From: Bacteroidota bacterium
Lineage (GTDB): Bacteria > Bacteroidota > Bacteroidia > Bacteroidales > Porphyromonadaceae
Direction of reading: 5' to 3'
NCBI GenBank assembly: GCA_023388555.1
Contig: JAEWGA010000049.1
Span: forward strand, 1-16,945
Length of the DNA stretch: 16,945 bases
The position numbers and the translations under genes are program-made. Shown here piece by piece: positions 1 to 6,615 of the stretch. Every line of letters begins with the position of its first letter. Position 1 is the stretch's first letter. The notes beneath the pieces were generated by a model that was not told the origin of the DNA, made no database searches, and saw only the letters and a list, made by a program, of their open reading frames with translations.

Positions 1-215
1 CCCCCAAAACACCCCATTTTCGTCCCCAAAATCCGCCTAATTTCCTCCCATTTTTTACTCCCTTTTTAAGCCTAAATCGCCCTTGTTTTTTACCCCAAGA
101 AAGGGATTTCTTCGGGCCAATTTTCGCCAGAAAAAATACCCCTGTTTAGGCTCGTTTTTGTTTCCCAATTTGGGGAAAGTTTGTTGCGGAAAAAAAGGTG
201 TCTGTGCTAAAAAAG
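1..215. other. Gene-free, G-poor intergenic stretch
   Basis: No credible coding frame exists on either strand: the minus-strand frames that would enter from the left are broken by stops. The plus strand is rich in C, T and A and poor in G, with runs such as CCCCAAAA (near 2-9 and 24-31, and again inside the hairpin at 223-230). Short inverted repeats lie at 98-113 (AAGAAA/TTTCTT) and 161-178 (TTTCCC/GGGAAA). Nothing here is a recognisable RNA gene. It is probably the spacer after the M3 peptidase gene. Confidence 0.5.
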
Positions 216-259
216 AACTGCACCCCAAAAGTTAAACACAAAACTTTTAGGGTGCAGTT
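216..259 (-). terminator. Strong hairpin terminator after the M3 peptidase gene
   Basis: The arms AACTGCACCCCAAAAGTT (216-233) and AACTTTTAGGGTGCAGTT (242-259) pair over 17 of 18 positions, with one C/A mismatch (226/249) and an 8-base loop. Read on the minus strand, the hairpin is followed by TCTTTTTTAGC, a T-rich tail. It lies 42 bases past the stop of the peptidase gene, so an intrinsic terminator is the simplest reading. The arm sequence also looks like the terminal repeats of some IS3/IS150-type elements; see findings. Confidence 0.7.
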
Positions 260-301
260 AAATGCGGGTTTTCGGTTACCCGTTGGTGGTATCTATGAAT
301 T

Positions 302-2428
302 TTACTTCAGCCCTCGGGCTTTAAGTAGGCTGGAAGCATCGGGCGTTTCTAAGCCTGTAAAGTCGGTAAATATCTGTTCAAATGGTAACGTATTTCCTTT
401 GGATAATATTTTATCGCGGTATTGTTGCCCTATCTCGGGGTTTATTCCGCCGTGACGAGTGAAGAAGTCCCCTACATTGGCCGAAAGTACTTCGCTCCAT
501 AGGTAAGAGTAGTAGCCGGCAGAGTAGCCTCCTTCCCAAATGTGTCGGAAGTAGGAGCTTTTGTAACGAGGGGGAATTTGCGCATCGGCAAGATTCATTT
601 TTTGCAGCGCTTCGCTTTCAAAGGACTCTGCTTCTTCGGGAGCAATAACCCTATCTTTGGATAACATATGCCAAGCTAAGTCCAACGAGGTAGAAGCTAA
701 ATTTTCCCCTAAAGCATAAGCGGGTTGGAAGTTTATAGAGCGTAGCATCTTCTCTTTGAGTTCTTGTGGCATAGGTTCTCCGGTTTGGTAATGTTTTGCG
801 TAGTGCTCAAATATGGCAGGAACGGCAGCCCAATACTCGTTAAATTGAGAAGGAAGCTCCACAAAGTCTCTGGCAACAGCTGTTCCAGAGAGCGTGCGAT
901 ATTTGCATGCCGATAGGAATCCGTGCAATGCATGTCCGAATTCGTGGAATAGCGTTGTTGTTTCGTCCCATGTTAGTAGGCATGGTTCTCCGTCCGAAGG
1001 CTTTGCGAAGTTGCAAACATTATAAATAATGGGTTTTTGGTTGAGGTCGTAGGACTGTTTTTGGAAGGCGCTCATCCATGCTCCACCGCGTTTGGTTGGT
1101 CGCCGGAAGAAGTCGGTGTAAAAAATACCTACGGTACTACCATCTTTGTCCTTTACGGTGTATACCTCCATATCGGGGTGGTAGGTAGGAAGGTCCAATC
1201 GTTTTTCAAAGGATAGGCCGTATACTTTGTTTGCAGCGTAAAATACGCCATTGTGTAAAACAGAGTCCAATACGAAGTAGGGTTTTACTTCGTCGTCGCT
1301 CATATTGTATTGAGCACGCTTCATTTGTGCCGAGTAGAAGAACCTATCGTAGGGTTGCAAACGGAAGTCGGTTCCCATTGTTTTTTGCGCAAAACGTTCA
1401 ATTTCTTGGGTTTCGGTGTCGGCTATGGGGCGGTACTGCTGAATAAGGTTTTGCAGGAAGGCGTACACTTTTTCGGGTGTTTGCGCCATTGCATCGGATA
1501 GGCTGTAGGCTGCATAATTGGGGTATCCCAGCAGGTTGGCTTTACGAGCACGCAGGTTAGCGAGTTCTGTTACAAGGGGGAACAAGTTGTGTTCTGCTGT
1601 TTCGTCGCTTCGGTGTATGGACGCATTAAATACCTTTTCACGTAGCGCCCTGTTCTGCAACGATGCTAATATGGGTTGTTGCGTTGTGTTGGTGATAACG
1701 ATGTAATAGGGGGCTTTGTTGCCGTGCGATTGGGCGTCGGCGCTGAGTTGTTTTATTTGCGATTCGCTAAGGCCCGCAAGCTCTTCGGCATTTTCTACCC
1801 ATATACCTGCATTGTTGGTTGCATCTGTTAGTTGGGTACTGTATTGCTGTTGTAGTATTGCTATACGGTTATTTATTTCTTTAATCTCGTTTTTTTGTTC
1901 GGGGGTAAGGTTGGCACCGTTTCTCACGAATCCATTATAGGTCTCGTGAAGCAGTTTTTTCTCTTCGCCTTGCAGCTTATCGTATTCGTTGTCGTAAACC
2001 AACTTAATGCGTTCAAATAGCTTTTCGTTCAGCATAATCTCGTTACTCCAGTTGGTGAGCATAGGAATAACTTTTTCCTCTATTTGCTGAATAGAGTCGG
2101 TATGCTCGGCAGAACTGAGAGCAAAGAAGATATTACTGGTCCTGTTCAGTATCTCGCCGCTGTGTTCATAGGCCAAAATGGTGTTTTCAAATGTGGGGGC
2201 TTGGCTGTTGTTGCAAATGGCTTCTATTTCTTCTCGTTGCTGGCGTATGCCTTCCTCAAAAGCGGGGAGGTAGTGTTGGTATTGGATTTGTGAGAAGTTT
2301 GGAGCACCTAACTCTAATGTACTGGTGTGCATGAAAGGGTTAGATGCTAAGTCGGCCGACTCTTGCTGTGTATTTCCGCACGAAGAAATCAAAGCTGTCA
2401 TAGCTAATAGGGTTAGTACTTTTTTCAT
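302..2428 (-). CDS. dcp: M3-family zinc oligopeptidase / peptidyl-dipeptidase (Dcp type), lipoprotein
   Basis: The product is a 708-residue metallopeptidase of family M3, the usual size for dipeptidyl carboxypeptidases and oligopeptidase A. The zinc motif HEFGH lies at residues 495-499 (both His bind zinc, Glu496 is catalytic), and Glu524 in FVELPSQ is the expected third ligand. The N-terminus is a lipoprotein signal: Lys-Lys, a hydrophobic stretch, then ISSC with the lipid-carrying Cys at 17. The enzyme is therefore probably anchored in the periplasm or outer membrane, where it would trim short peptides taken up for nutrition. Dcp and oligopeptidase A cannot be separated by eye; Dcp is favoured because many Bacteroidetes carry exported Dcp-like enzymes. 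It has its own promoter and terminator, so it is probably not part of the selenium operon upstream. Confidence 0.9.
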   Translation of the reverse strand: MKKVLTLLAMTALISSCGNTQQESADLASNPFMHTSTLELGAPNFSQIQYQHYLPAFEEGIRQQREEIEAICNNSQAPTFENTILAYEHSGEILNRTSNIFFALSSAEHTDSIQQIEEKVIPMLTNWSNEIMLNEKLFERIKLVYDNEYDKLQGEEKKLLHETYNGFVRNGANLTPEQKNEIKEINNRIAILQQQYSTQLTDATNNAGIWVENAEELAGLSESQIKQLSADAQSHGNKAPYYIVITNTTQQPILASLQNRALREKVFNASIHRSDETAEHNLFPLVTELANLRARKANLLGYPNYAAYSLSDAMAQTPEKVYAFLQNLIQQYRPIADTETQEIERFAQKTMGTDFRLQPYDRFFYSAQMKRAQYNMSDDEVKPYFVLDSVLHNGVFYAANKVYGLSFEKRLDLPTYHPDMEVYTVKDKDGSTVGIFYTDFFRRPTKRGGAWMSAFQKQSYDLNQKPIIYNVCNFAKPSDGEPCLLTWDETTTLFHEFGHALHGFLSACKYRTLSGTAVARDFVELPSQFNEYWAAVPAIFEHYAKHYQTGEPMPQELKEKMLRSINFQPAYALGENLASTSLDLAWHMLSKDRVIAPEEAESFESEALQKMNLADAQIPPRYKSSYFRHIWEGGYSAGYYSYLWSEVLSANVGDFFTRHGGINPEIGQQYRDKILSKGNTLPFEQIFTDFTGLETPDASSLLKARGLK

Positions 2429-2465
2429 TGCGATTTGTTGTAAGATAAGAGATTGTGATTAACGA

Positions 2466-2473
2466 CAAATATA
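2466..2473 (-). promoter_or_regulatory. Bacteroidetes -7 element of the M3 peptidase gene
   Basis: On the minus strand this reads TATATTTG, an exact match to the Bacteroidetes sigma -7 consensus TAnnTTTG. It is 37 bases upstream of the ATG, which gives a leader of about 30 bases. No clear TTTG -33 element is seen; that region is instead occupied by the 12-base perfect palindrome AAAATCGATTTT (2489-2500). Confidence 0.6.
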
Positions 2474-2488
2474 TACAGAATGGTTGTG

Positions 2489-2500
2489 AAAATCGATTTT
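2489..2500. promoter_or_regulatory. Perfect palindrome over the -33 region; possible operator
   Basis: AAAATCGATTTT is a perfect 12-base palindrome without a loop. It falls 15 bases upstream of the -7 element of the peptidase promoter and directly after the selD stop. It has no loop to act as a terminator. A binding site for a dimeric regulator is possible, but an AT-rich palindrome can arise by chance. Confidence 0.25.
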
Positions 2501-2503
2501 TAT

Positions 2504-3553
2504 TTACGAATCTGCCATACAAAGTTCTATTCCTGCTGTATTTTCAGCTATAACTTCACCTATAATGCAGGCTTGGGTGTCGCCTGTTGCATGGATGTCG
2601 TTAATTAAATAAAGTGCTTTTTGGGGAGGGACGCACATTAGTAAGCCTCCAGAAGTCTGGGGGTCGGCTACGATATAGCTAAAGTCGTCCGACGCATAGT
2701 TTTTAAACGAGGCTCCAACATATTTAAGGTTACGAAAGGCAGCCCCAGGAATGCATCCTTGTTCTATTAAAGAGGAGAAGTTAGGAAGTAACGGTAGGCT
2801 GTTAGCGTGTATTTGTAGGCGTACATTGGACTCCTGTGCTATATGCCAAGCATGGCCTAAAAGTCCAAATCCCGTAATGTCGGTCGCTGCTGTTACGCCA
2901 TGTTTTTGTGCGTGTTGGGCTGCGTACATGTTTAGCCTACACATATTTTCTACGGCACTGTTATAACTCTGCTCCGAAGCCATTCCTAACCGGTGCCCCG
3001 CTAAAATGGCACCTACCCCAAGAGGTTTAGTTAAAACCAAGAGGTCGCCGAGCTGTGCGCCCTGGTTGGTTAATAGCTGTTTTGGGGCTACTTCTCCTAC
3101 AACGGCCAACCCAAATTGGGGCGTTTTATCCTGTATGGTATGGCCACCCACGGTAATACCTCCACACTCTTCTACTTTTTCTTGTGCACCTTCCAATATT
3201 TGGTAAAGTCCCTCTAAAGGAGCATCTTCGGCTGGGTAATGAACTAAGTTAAGGGCCATAAGCACTTTGCCGCCCATAGCAAAAACGTCGCTTAGGGCAT
3301 TTGTTGCTGCTATGCGTCCAAACGTTTTGGGGTCGGAAACAACTGGGGGGAAGAAGTCGGTAGTAAAAATAAGCGCTTTCTCGGAGCTAATTTGGAAAAC
3401 TCCGGCATCATCGTGCGTATTAGCTCCAACAATTAGTTGAGGATGACTGGGTTTATGTAGCTTGGATAATAGCTGCGCAAGTTTTGTGGGGTCGAGTTTG
3501 GCAGAGCAGCCTCCGTAGGCGGAATAGTCGAGCAGATTAATGGGTTTCGTCAT
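2504..3553 (-). CDS. selD: Selenide, water dikinase (selenophosphate synthetase), Cys form
   Basis: SelD makes selenophosphate from selenide and ATP, the selenium donor for selenouridine in tRNA and for selenocysteine. At 349 residues it has the usual family length. The active-site segment YGGCSAK is visible, with Cys16 and Lys19 matching the catalytic Cys17/Lys20 of the E. coli enzyme. The codon is TGC, not TGA, so this is not a selenoprotein. The nucleotide-binding signature GRIAATNALSDVFAMGG lies near residues 80-95, and a late DPQTSGG motif is also present. The start overlaps the end of the DUF3343 gene by 17 bases, implying translational coupling. It is the last gene of the operon running from the yedF promoter. 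Its direct neighbours include the selenophosphate user mnmH, so tRNA selenation is its most likely purpose. Confidence 0.96.
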   Translation of the reverse strand: MTKPINLLDYSAYGGCSAKLDPTKLAQLLSKLHKPSHPQLIVGANTHDDAGVFQISSEKALIFTTDFFPPVVSDPKTFGRIAATNALSDVFAMGGKVLMALNLVHYPAEDAPLEGLYQILEGAQEKVEECGGITVGGHTIQDKTPQFGLAVVGEVAPKQLLTNQGAQLGDLLVLTKPLGVGAILAGHRLGMASEQSYNSAVENMCRLNMYAAQHAQKHGVTAATDITGFGLLGHAWHIAQESNVRLQIHANSLPLLPNFSSLIEQGCIPGAAFRNLKYVGASFKNYASDDFSYIVADPQTSGGLLMCVPPQKALYLINDIHATGDTQACIIGEVIAENTAGIELCMADS

Positions 3554-3782
3554 AGTCTATGTAAAGCAAATAAGCGTTGGTAGGAGGTAAAACCTGTTCG
3601 GTTTGTTTCCTATAACAGTTGTTTACCCGTATACACATGCCACACTGTTCGTGAAGGTCCCTGGGGGTGTTGATGAGTTGGTATGGAATATTGGCGTTGT
3701 CCATACTTGTTCGGGCCAACAATAACGCACGAGTGCTACTAAAAACAATGATAAAGTTGTTAGGCAATAGCTTGCAGGACAT
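3537..3782 (-). CDS. DUF3343 small protein, putative selenium/sulfur carrier
   Basis: This 81-residue soluble protein matches the pattern of DUF3343: an N-terminal FIIVFSST strand, a helix, then PRDLHEQCGMCIRV. Family members usually have a CG-x-[AC]-[IL]-R motif here. This copy has two cysteines, Cys47 and Cys50, and another at Cys56. Family members are often found beside selD and yedF and have been called Se/S carrier-like, but I know of no proven function. The gene overlaps the aminotransferase upstream by 23 bases and selD downstream by 17, so it is locked between two selenium genes. The long overlap with the upstream gene suggests reinitiation of translation. The ATG start fits the family apart from a few extra residues (SCKLLPNN). 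Binding selenium on the CGMC pair is inference. Confidence 0.8.
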   Translation of the reverse strand: MSCKLLPNNFIIVFSSTRALLLARTSMDNANIPYQLINTPRDLHEQCGMCIRVNNCYRKQTEQVLPPTNAYLLYIDYDETH

Positions 3783-4884
3783 CGCACAACGTATTTAAGT
3801 GAGAAAGAGGGGTAAGAGCCGATAAGGATACCCTACATGTTCCAGTGCCCGAAGTTTGTAGGTGCTGATGTGCTAATGGGGCACAGTGTAACCCGGCTCG
3901 CACCATGATTTTAGCCTTTTCCCAAAGGAGGTCGGCCAGTTCCCACGCAGAATAACGGGGCGATGCAATGGAGAATAAAGGGCCTTGATAGGAAGGAGAA
4001 GAGGCAGAGTATAATGTGTAACCGTATTTTTTAAGTTCTTGAATGCACTCCCACACCTTTTCGGCTGGTATAGTAGGGGGGGAGAGGTGTTGCAAGGCTG
4101 CTTCCCAGGCGCATGCTCCTATCATATTAATTGTCCCCGCTTCAAATCGGTCTGGCAGAACGACTGAGTCGCATTGTGTCTCGGAAGAAGAGCCGCTCCC
4201 TCCTCGGGTTATTGGGGTAAGTTCATTGGCATTGCGGACATACAGTGCCGCAATTCCTGTAGGAGCTAAGTAGCCCTTATGAGCGGCAATAGCAACGAAG
4301 TTTATTCCCCACTTCTCACACTCCAAAGGTGCATAGGGTAGGTATTGGGCGGCATCTACGGCTATTAAACAAGCGGGGTGATGCTGCCGTATGCATTGCG
4401 CAATGGCTTGTATGGGCTGAATAACTCCATTTACATTACTCATCCCATTAATTATTGCTAACCTATAACTGTGGGGGCTATCTTTTAGTTTGCTTGCTAA
4501 CATATTAATATCTACTCTACCGGTAACGTCTGCAGGCATAATGCTAAAAGGGGAGCCATCCAACTGAAAGAGGGGGCGAGTAACGCTATTGTGTTCCAGT
4601 GGTGTAACCAATACTTCGTGCTGCTTCAGGTTTGTGATACCATGTATAATAGTATTAAGTGCCGTTGTTGCGTTATAGCAAAAACAAATATTGTTTCCGG
4701 CTATGCCTCCTATTTGTTGGTTCAGATTATCGCGCAACAGTTCCATTTGCACTGCACGTTTTAATGTATGGGGGGCGGAGCTTCTGCCGTAAGAGCCTAC
4801 CGGGGAGTCGTAAAAATGGCATAGCGTTTGTTGTACCCCTATGGCCTTAGGGTAGGAGGTGCTTGCATTATCCAAATATATCAT
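3760..4884 (-). CDS. Class V aminotransferase, cysteine desulfurase / selenocysteine lyase-like (EGC family)
   Basis: This is a PLP enzyme of 374 residues of the NifS/Csd fold. Visible landmarks are the N-terminal YLDNASTSYPK, His98 in EHNS, Asp177 in VDAAQ (pyridine nitrogen partner), and the PLP lysine 203 in AHKGY. A conserved cysteine, Cys334, lies in GLHCAP, followed by AH. The HCAP.AH signature is typical of the desulfurase-like subgroup found beside orphan selD and yedF genes, rather than of housekeeping IscS or SufS. The reaction is expected to be removal of S or Se from cysteine or selenocysteine as an enzyme-bound persulfide or perselenide. The usual C-terminal GTVR is GTCR here (Cys350). 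Its ATG overlaps the yedF stop in an ATGA junction, so the two are translationally coupled. A role in supplying selenium to SelD is inference. Confidence 0.88.
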   Translation of the reverse strand: MIYLDNASTSYPKAIGVQQTLCHFYDSPVGSYGRSSAPHTLKRAVQMELLRDNLNQQIGGIAGNNICFCYNATTALNTIIHGITNLKQHEVLVTPLEHNSVTRPLFQLDGSPFSIMPADVTGRVDINMLASKLKDSPHSYRLAIINGMSNVNGVIQPIQAIAQCIRQHHPACLIAVDAAQYLPYAPLECEKWGINFVAIAAHKGYLAPTGIAALYVRNANELTPITRGGSGSSSETQCDSVVLPDRFEAGTINMIGACAWEAALQHLSPPTIPAEKVWECIQELKKYGYTLYSASSPSYQGPLFSIASPRYSAWELADLLWEKAKIMVRAGLHCAPLAHQHLQTSGTGTCRVSLSALTPLSHLNTLCDVLQAIA

Positions 4885-5489
4885 GGGCGGATAACAGTAT
4901 GGGCTTTTGTAAGTGCCTCAAGGATGTCATACATGTTGGAAATTCTACCTACCATAACACTCTCTGTTATACCAAAGTAATTAGTGCAAGTACCGCATAC
5001 TAAAATTTGTACTCCCCGCTCTTCAAGCTCTTGTAAAACTTGTGCCGATGCCGTGTTGTGCAGTGTAAGCTTTACCCCTGTATTATAGCAAACAATATGG
5101 GCAGGAAGAGTGTCCATACTTTTAAGGGCATTAAGGAACGAAAGGAGAAGAAGCTCACCTAACTCGTTGGGTCCTGTTCCCATCTCATCCGATGCCAACT
5201 GAACAACATATTGCCCCTTAGGCATATCCTCCGCAAAGGTAGGGGCGGGAGGCGATACTTGAAGTTCGTTACCTTCTGTACCAATACTTATAATTGTATG
5301 GCCGCTTGCTTGTTGTGTATGGCAAGAAAAACCTTGCCTTTTAGCAAAGTCTTGCAGGTTAGAGCAGGATATTTGGTTATCGGAAAGTACCTCAAACAGT
5401 TTTTCTTTCGGGTTATCCTTAATGGCCTTGCGCAACATTATCAGTGGAATAGGGCATTGTTTCCCGCGGGTATCTACTACTACTGGCAT
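4881..5489 (-). CDS. yedF: YedF-type selenium metabolism protein (TusA-like + DsrE-like domains)
   Basis: With the ATG at 5489 the protein has 202 residues, close to the length of the selenium-linked YedF family. The N-terminal TusA/SirA-like domain begins at once with VVVDTRGKQCPIPL, where Cys12 is the position that carries sulfur in TusA. The C-terminal half is DsrE-like, with MGTGPNELGELL and a later CGTCTNYFGI motif holding two cysteines. The frame stays open to 5555, but starts at 5555 and 5534 lie at or upstream of the transcription start predicted from the -7 motif at 5538-5545, and they would add residues the family lacks. The family is found beside selD and is thought to handle selenium; the chemistry is unproven. 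It is the first gene of the four-gene minus-strand operon. Confidence 0.88.
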   Translation of the reverse strand: MPVVVDTRGKQCPIPLIMLRKAIKDNPKEKLFEVLSDNQISCSNLQDFAKRQGFSCHTQQASGHTIISIGTEGNELQVSPPAPTFAEDMPKGQYVVQLASDEMGTGPNELGELLLLSFLNALKSMDTLPAHIVCYNTGVKLTLHNTASAQVLQELEERGVQILVCGTCTNYFGITESVMVGRISNMYDILEALTKAHTVIRP

Positions 5490-5537
5490 ATTCTTTGGTT
5501 TAGGGGTAGTGAATAAATAGTTATTATCCCTCATAAG

Positions 5538-5545
5538 CAAAGGTA
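5538..5545 (-). promoter_or_regulatory. -7 element of the yedF-selD operon
   Basis: The minus strand reads TACCTTTG, an exact TAnnTTTG match. Transcription would start near 5531, giving a leader of about 40 bases to the ATG at 5489. A possible TTG lies at 5571-5573, 25 bases away, which is longer than usual for a -33 element. It forms a mirror image with the element at 5560-5567. Confidence 0.6.
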
Positions 5546-5559
5546 GAAAAAACAATAAC

Positions 5560-5567
5560 TACCTTTG
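5560..5567 (+). promoter_or_regulatory. -7 element of mnmH
   Basis: TACCTTTG matches TAnnTTTG exactly and lies 22 bases upstream of the mnmH ATG at 5590. The predicted leader is only about 15 bases. No TTTG -33 box is seen near 5536-5541. Together with 5538-5545 it makes an inverted repeat of 8-base arms around a 14-base A-rich spacer. Confidence 0.6.
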
Positions 5568-5589
5568 TGCCAATACCCATTAATAACTT

Positions 5590-6615
5590 ATGATACAAAT
5601 AGATTTCCCCAATGTCTCCCCCTATATATGGATAGACGTACGCTCCCCTAAAGAGTACGAGAAGGGACACATTCCCGGAGCCTATTCTTTACCACTGTTT
5701 AACGATAAAGAGCGAGAAACAGTAGGTACTGTATATGCACGTAAAGGGCAGCAAACAGCAATAAAGAAAGGCTTGGATTTAATAGGGCCAAAGATGGGCG
5801 ACTTTTTAAGGCAAGCCGAGAGCCTAATGAAGCAGCATCCAAACAAAAGAGCTTTCATGCTTTATTGTGCAAGGGGAGGCCTTCGTAGTAATAGCATGGC
5901 TTGGTTGTTCCGCTTATACGGTTGGGAAGCCTTGGTTTTCGAGGGCGGATTCAGATCATTTAGGCAGCTATTGCCTATGTGGTTGGAGGAGAAACCTAAA
6001 CTCATTATTGTATCTGGAGGAACAGGATGCGGTAAAACAGAGCTGCTTCAGCTGCTTAAAAAGAGTGGCCGACAGGTGATAAACTTGGAGGCGTTAGCAA
6101 ATCATCGAGGGTCCGCTTTTGGTAAAATACCTAATGCCAAACAGCCCACAAACGAGATGCTGTTATGTCTCCTGATACAGGAAGTGTTAAAATTGGATTT
6201 GAATTACCCCATATATGTAGAAAGTGAAAGTAAAAAAATAGGGCAATGTGAGTTGCCCGATGCCTTTTTTAGTTACATGCGTAATTCTCCAATAGTCCAA
6301 ATCACCACCTCCTTACAAGAAAGGGTGGACCGGATATTAAAGGACTACGGACAGTTAGATCCTGAGTCCCTCATTTGTGCTTTTACCAGTATAGCCCCCA
6401 GAATGGGGTCGGAAAATGCCAATAAGGCAATAGAAATGGTTAAGAACCAAGATTTATCATCGGCTATTGCTTTGGCATTGCGTTATTACGATAAGCTATA
6501 CAACAAGTCCAACCGCCTATGGAAAGGGGAAAGGCTTGGCTCTGTAGAGTATCGTACTGGCGCAGCTTGCAATGTATTGGAGGCATTGGAGGCAATTGTA
6601 CGCTCAGCCAAATAG
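5590..6615 (+). CDS. mnmH: tRNA 2-selenouridine synthase
   Basis: MnmH (SelU, YbbB) replaces the sulfur of 2-thiouridine at the wobble base of tRNAs for Lys, Glu and Gln with selenium, using selenophosphate and passing through a geranylated intermediate. The 341-residue product has an N-terminal rhodanese domain with the active cysteine 93 in YCARGGLRS. A P-loop GGTGCGKT follows at 143-150. The family signatures LEALANHRGSAFG (166-178) and VESESKKIG (210-218) are also present. The ATG fits the family N-terminus and follows the -7 motif closely. It is the only plus-strand gene in the conserved part of the window and diverges from the operon that ends with selD, its direct supplier. Its last 12 bases overlap the end of recO. 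Confidence 0.96.
   Translation: MIQIDFPNVSPYIWIDVRSPKEYEKGHIPGAYSLPLFNDKERETVGTVYARKGQQTAIKKGLDLIGPKMGDFLRQAESLMKQHPNKRAFMLYCARGGLRSNSMAWLFRLYGWEALVFEGGFRSFRQLLPMWLEEKPKLIIVSGGTGCGKTELLQLLKKSGRQVINLEALANHRGSAFGKIPNAKQPTNEMLLCLLIQEVLKLDLNYPIYVESESKKIGQCELPDAFFSYMRNSPIVQITTSLQERVDRILKDYGQLDPESLICAFTSIAPRMGSENANKAIEMVKNQDLSSAIALALRYYDKLYNKSNRLWKGERLGSVEYRTGAACNVLEALEAIVRSAK

Noticed and set aside
98..113. Hairpin AAGAAA/TTTCTT as a terminator
   Set aside because: The stem is six A/T-rich pairs without a clear T-run at the right place, and a far better terminator lies at 216-259.
198..455. Plus-strand ORF of 85 residues
   Set aside because: It begins inside the terminator region and runs antisense into the end of the M3 peptidase gene; its composition is that of a shadow frame.
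3497..3520. SelD as a possible selenoprotein
   Set aside because: The active-site codon is TGC (Cys16), not TGA, and no SECIS-like hairpin follows it.
5211..5516. Plus-strand ORF of 101 residues
   Set aside because: It is antisense to yedF, whose domains are clear.
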